From Labrys sp. KNU-23 (GTDB lineage Bacteria; Pseudomonadota; Alphaproteobacteria; Rhizobiales; Labraceae), in NCBI RefSeq assembly GCF_008330945.1, contig NZ_CP043489.1, positions 806,001 through 870,000 on the forward strand: a stretch of DNA of 64,000 nucleotides, given 5' to 3'. The notes below the pieces were generated by a model, which was not told the DNA's origin, searched no databases, and saw nothing but the letters and a program-made list of their open reading frames with translations. Every line of letters starts with the position of its first letter. The stretch's first letter is position 1. A program made the position numbers and the translations under genes. Shown here in pieces: positions 61,203 through 64,000 of this stretch.

Positions 61203-63146
61203 ATGACCGGTTTTCCTCATCGACAGGCTTTCCCCGTGACCCTTCCTTCCCTGAACCCGGCCCTTCGCCAGGCTCTGACCGATCGCAATTATGAAGAACT
61301 GACCCCGGTCCAATCGGCCGTGCTGGCCGAAGAGGCCGCCGACCGCGACCTGCTCGTCTCCGCCCAGACCGGTTCGGGCAAGACGGTGGCCTATGGACTG
61401 GCCATTGCACGCGACCTGCTCGGCGACGACGAGCGCTTCGAACAGGCCGACGCTCCCCTCGCCCTCATCATTGCGCCGACCCGCGAACTCGCCATCCAGG
61501 TCGAGCGCGAACTGCTCTGGCTCTACCAGAAGGCCGGTGGGCGCGTGGTTTCCTGCGTCGGCGGCATGGATCCGCGCCGCGAGCGCCGCCTGCTCGCCGA
61601 TGGTGCCCATATCGTCGTCGGCACGCCCGGGCGCCTGCGCGACCATATCGAGCGCAAGGGCATCGACCTCTCGGCCCTGCGCGCCGTGGTGCTCGATGAG
61701 GCCGACGAGATGCTCGACCTCGGCTTCCGCGAGGATCTCGAATTCATCCTCAAATCCACCTCCGATGACCGCCGCACCCTTCTCTTCTCGGCGACCATGC
61801 CCAAGGGCATCGTCGCCATCGCGCGTACCTATCAAAAGGATGCGCTGCGCATCGAGGTGAAGACCGCCGTATCAGGTCATGCCGACATCGAATACCGCGC
61901 CATCCGCGTCTCCCCCAAGGAGACCGAGCACGCTGTCGTCAACCTGCTTCGCCTCGTCGCCTCCCCCACCACGATCATCTTCTGCAATACGCGCGAATCC
62001 GTGCGCCATCTGCATGCCACCCTGCGCGAACGCGGTTTTTCGGCGGTGCTGCTCTCGGGCGAGCTCGGCCAGCACGAGCGCAACCAGGCCCTGCAGGCCC
62101 TGCGCGACGGCCATGCGCAGATCTGCGTCGCCACCGACGTGGCCGCACGTGGCATCGACCTGCCCAATCTCGGCCTGGTCATCCATGCCGACCTGCCCAC
62201 CGATGCCGAGAAGATGCAGCATCGCTCGGGCCGCACCGGCCGCGCCGGCCGCAAGGGCATCAGCGCCCTGCTGGTGCCGATGTCGCGCCGCCGCAAGGCC
62301 GAGATCATGCTCAGCCAGGCCAGCGTGAAGGCCCAGTGGATGGGCCCGCCGACCGCCGAGGAAATCCGCGTGCTCGACCAGCAGCGCATGCTGGAAGACC
62401 CGCTGCTGACCGAAGCCCCCGGCGAGGAAGACCTGGCCATCGCCAAGCTGCTGCTCGAAAACCGCAGCGCCGAGGACATCGCCGCCGCCCTCGCCCGCGT
62501 CTATCGTTCGCGCCTGCCCGAGCCGGAGGAAGTCAGCGATCCCGGCGACGGCTTCGGGCGTCGTGACAATTTCGAGCGCCGCGATGGCCGCAAGCCCTCC
62601 CGCTTCGAGCGGGACGACAGGCCGAGGTTCGACAGGGACGACAGGCCGGCCCGCTTCGAGAAAGGCGAGCGCACCCCACGCTTCGACAAGTCCGATCGCG
62701 CACCGCGTTTCGAACGTCCCGAGCGCGCTGCGCGCTTCGAGCGCGACGAGGTGCCGCCCGCCGGCGACGACATGGTGCTCTACCGCCTGAGCATCGGCCG
62801 CCGCAACAATGCCGACCCGAAATGGCTGCTGCCGATGCTGTGCCGCCGCGGCGGCGTCAAGCGCCGCGATATCGGCAACATCAAGATCCTCGACAACGAG
62901 ACCGTGGTCGAGATCTCCAAGGAAGCCGCCGAGCATTTTGCCGTCAACGTCCGCAAGCCCGACGAAGAGAACATCCGCATCCAGCCCTATCGCGACCGGG
63001 GCGGCGAGGAAGCGGCCCACGAATCCAAGCCGCACCGCAAGGGCGGCGGCGAGGAAGCCCCCCGCGAACCAAAGCCGCATCGCAAGGGCGGCAAAAAGCC
63101 GTGGTCGGACGAAAAACCCGGCAAGCGGCGCGGCCGCGAGGCGTAA
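61203..63146 (+). CDS. DEAD-box RNA helicase with DbpA-type RNA-binding domain
   Basis: 647 residues from the ATG at 61203; a GTG at 61236 (TLPSLNPALRQAL follows) is an equally plausible start. Motifs in order: Q motif LTPVQSAVL, I AQTGSGKT, Ia PTRELAIQ, GTPGRL, II DEAD, III SAT, VI HRSGRTGRAGRKG. A charged linker at about 470-520 repeats RF-E/D-R units (RFERDDRPRFDRDDRPARFE in part). Then a DbpA RNA-binding domain (about 525-600: YRLSIGRRNNADPKWLLPML, GNIKILDNETVVEISKEAA) and a basic tail with two SKPHRKGG/PKPHRKGG repeats. Likely role: ribosome assembly or RNA remodelling. Confidence 0.93.
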   Translation: MTGFPHRQAFPVTLPSLNPALRQALTDRNYEELTPVQSAVLAEEAADRDLLVSAQTGSGKTVAYGLAIARDLLGDDERFEQADAPLALIIAPTRELAIQVERELLWLYQKAGGRVVSCVGGMDPRRERRLLADGAHIVVGTPGRLRDHIERKGIDLSALRAVVLDEADEMLDLGFREDLEFILKSTSDDRRTLLFSATMPKGIVAIARTYQKDALRIEVKTAVSGHADIEYRAIRVSPKETEHAVVNLLRLVASPTTIIFCNTRESVRHLHATLRERGFSAVLLSGELGQHERNQALQALRDGHAQICVATDVAARGIDLPNLGLVIHADLPTDAEKMQHRSGRTGRAGRKGISALLVPMSRRRKAEIMLSQASVKAQWMGPPTAEEIRVLDQQRMLEDPLLTEAPGEEDLAIAKLLLENRSAEDIAAALARVYRSRLPEPEEVSDPGDGFGRRDNFERRDGRKPSRFERDDRPRFDRDDRPARFEKGERTPRFDKSDRAPRFERPERAARFERDEVPPAGDDMVLYRLSIGRRNNADPKWLLPMLCRRGGVKRRDIGNIKILDNETVVEISKEAAEHFAVNVRKPDEENIRIQPYRDRGGEEAAHESKPHRKGGGEEAPREPKPHRKGGKKPWSDEKPGKRRGREA

Positions 63147-63163
63147 GTCTGAACGAGTGACGC

Positions 63164-63201
63164 GCGACTTCCCTCCCCACGAAGCTGGGGAGGGAAGTCG
63201 C
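63164..63201. terminator. Perfect 16-bp hairpin after the helicase gene
   Basis: GCGACTTCCCTCCCCA (63164-63179), 6-base loop, TGGGGAGGGAAGTCGC (63186-63201), starting 17 bases after the helicase stop codon. Very stable and able to stop polymerase from either side, but no T-run follows on the plus strand. Confidence 0.6.
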
Positions 63202-63418
63202 ACCTCTGTCGGTAGATCTCCTGCAAGCCTTCCCGAATCTCCCCTTGCATTTCCTCCGCCAAGCGCCTATTTGCGCCTCGCTATTCGTCTCCCCGCCACA
63301 AGGCACCGGACCCATGCGGAAGTCATCGTCGATATCGTTGATGATCCCGAGGAACATCGATTCCTCGGCCGCACTTGCTTTGCCCTAGGCCGGACCGAAA
63401 TCACCTGAGATCGAGCCA

Positions 63419-63452
63419 GCCCGGACGCAAAAGCGGTTCCGGGCACTTTTTT
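63419..63452 (+). terminator. Rho-independent terminator or attenuator before the EF-Tu-like gene
   Basis: GCCCGGA (63419-63425), inner CGC-AAAA-GCG, TCCGGGC (63438-63444), then AC and six T. It ends 67 bases before the EF-Tu-like start codon. No open frame with a start codon ends just before it, so it may close a leader RNA. The rest of 63202-63519 shows no gene. Confidence 0.65.
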
Positions 63453-63519
63453 GGCTCTCGTGGTGCCCTGAGCCGAGCAACCTCCCCAAGCGAGGGCCGG
63501 CAAGCACCACAGGTGTAGC

Positions 63520-64000
63520 ATGACCAAGGAAAAGTTCACCCGGACCAAGCCCCATTGCAATGTGGGCACCATCGGCCACGTCGACCATGGCAAGACGACG
63601 CTGACCGCGGCGCTCACCAAGGTCTCGGCAGACCGAGGCTGGGGAGCTTTCGTCTCGTATCAGGACGTGGCCCGCGCTTCCGCCGCCCAGGGCACGCGCG
63701 ATGCCTCGAAGATCCTCACCATCGCCTCGGGCCATGTGGAGTTCTCGACTGAGAATCGCCACTACGCCCATGTCGACTGCCCCGGCCATGCCGATTATGT
63801 GAAGAACATGATCACCGGCGCGGCACAGATGGACGGCGCGATCCTGGTGGTTTCGGCCCTGGACGGTCCCATGCCGCAGACGCGCGAGCACATCCTGCTG
63901 GCGCGGCAGATCGGCGTGCCCCGCATCGTGGTGTTCCTCAACAAGTGCGATGCGGTGGAGGATCCGGAACTGATCGACCTGGTCGAGCTCGAGATCCGCG
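63520..64000 (+). CDS. Elongation factor Tu-like GTPase with altered switch I, C-terminus cut by window edge
   Basis: 160 codons from the ATG at 63520 run off the right edge. The G domain is plainly EF-Tu: [20 protein letters not shown] (P-loop GHVDHGKT 19-26), [20 protein letters not shown] (G3 DCPGH 86-90 with the catalytic His), [20 protein letters not shown] and G4 NKCD near 144. The effector loop is not: the near-invariant RGITI of switch I reads KILTI (64-68), the residues ahead of it match no EF-Tu that I know, and the spacing from P-loop to G3 is five residues longer than in E. coli. The Mg-binding Thr (67) is kept. It sits alone, without rpsG/fusA or tRNA genes, so it is probably not the main tuf. 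Confidence 0.82.
   Translation, partial: MTKEKFTRTKPHCNVGTIGHVDHGKTTLTAALTKVSADRGWGAFVSYQDVARASAAQGTRDASKILTIASGHVEFSTENRHYAHVDCPGHADYVKNMITGAAQMDGAILVVSALDGPMPQTREHILLARQIGVPRIVVFLNKCDAVEDPELIDLVELEIR

Noticed and set aside
62580..62760. Regular repeats that might be a CRISPR array
   Set aside because: Units are short, imperfect and in frame, encoding the RF-rich linker of the helicase; there are no spacers of uniform length.
61872..63203. Minus-strand frame opposite the helicase C-terminus, Ala/Gly-rich
   Set aside because: Antisense to the DbpA-domain and linker region of the helicase; no motif or ribosome binding site.
63300..63408. Open segment reading [17 protein letters not shown] and ending just before a terminator
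   Set aside because: No start codon or ribosome binding site could be found and no family was recognised; noted only as part of the leader region.
1..64000. tRNA, rRNA, integrase, attachment-site or prophage signals
   Set aside because: No T-loop-like GGTTCGAATCC in a foldable context, no rRNA-like stretch and no recombinase or phage structural gene were seen on either strand.

Overview
The window is GC-rich chromosomal DNA from an alphaproteobacterium, most likely of the order Hyphomicrobiales (Rhizobiales). The reasons are heterotetrameric sarcosine oxidase soxBDAG, many ABC solute-binding proteins and LysR regulators, an ECF42 sigma factor with a DGPF/YCII partner, and intergenic repeats carrying the 'aaagcgtttt ... 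caaagagttagagca' signature that I remember from that order. Genus cannot be told from the sequence. No rRNA, tRNA, CRISPR array, integrase or complete insertion sequence was seen. The content is metabolic and accessory: uptake systems each paired with dehydrogenases and a local regulator.

Layout. 1-6.2 kb: the start of a periplasmic glycerophosphodiester phosphodiesterase gene (minus strand, cut by the left edge), then a XylF/G/H-type sugar ABC transporter and a ribitol 2-dehydrogenase, which together suggest pentitol uptake and oxidation. 6.2-13.6 kb: LysR with a split chromate transporter pair, a HAD hydrolase, a DHA2 drug exporter with divergent LysR, and 4-hydroxyphenylpyruvate dioxygenase divergent from an Lrp/AsnC regulator. 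13.6-17.4 kb: a formyltransferase-hydrolase and an aldehyde dehydrogenase that resemble the two halves of 10-formyltetrahydrofolate dehydrogenase, with a divergent ModE-like/periplasmic-binding-fold regulator. 17.5-20.7 kb: a small secreted protein and a polar amino-acid ABC system without an ATPase. 21-25.3 kb: a surface-glycan patch (hexapeptide acetyltransferase, WbqC, GNAT, glycosyltransferase, perosamine-synthase-like aminotransferase), partly AT-richer than its surroundings. 25.3-27.1 kb: a gene-poor stretch with repeats, a decayed Bcr/CflA transporter, strong hairpins and a good small-RNA candidate. 27.1-31.7 kb: ArsR, TetR with divergent SDR and EamA exporter, and a lone oligopeptide-binding protein. 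31.8-36.9 kb: soxBDAG. 37.2-37.8 kb: wreck of a PAS/EAL protein. 37.8-40.6 kb: aldo/keto reductase, LysR, SDR. 40.6-47.0 kb: a complete MalF/G/UgpC-type sugar ABC operon with a sugar isomerase and a divergent Gfo/Idh/MocA oxidoreductase. 47-61 kb: DUF1176-like protein, TetR, L,D-transpeptidase, LysR, the YCII-ECF42-SRPBCC operon, SDR/LysR, AlkB, DUF72, WYL regulator/LysE exporter, TetR and a rhomboid protease. 61.2-64 kb: a DEAD-box helicase with a DbpA-type RNA-binding domain, and the first 160 codons of an EF-Tu-like GTPase with an unusual switch I, cut by the right edge.

Items most worth a second look: the EF-Tu paralogue with altered effector loop (63520 onward); a structured small-RNA candidate at 26636-26742 whose stem is held by G-U pairs that only form on the plus strand; the split formyl-THF dehydrogenase pair; a palindromic repeat placed twice between convergent genes (8318-8413, 49214-49324); and several clean operator-like inverted repeats next to their likely regulators. 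All homology statements rest on reading motifs and remembered family sequences, not on database searches.
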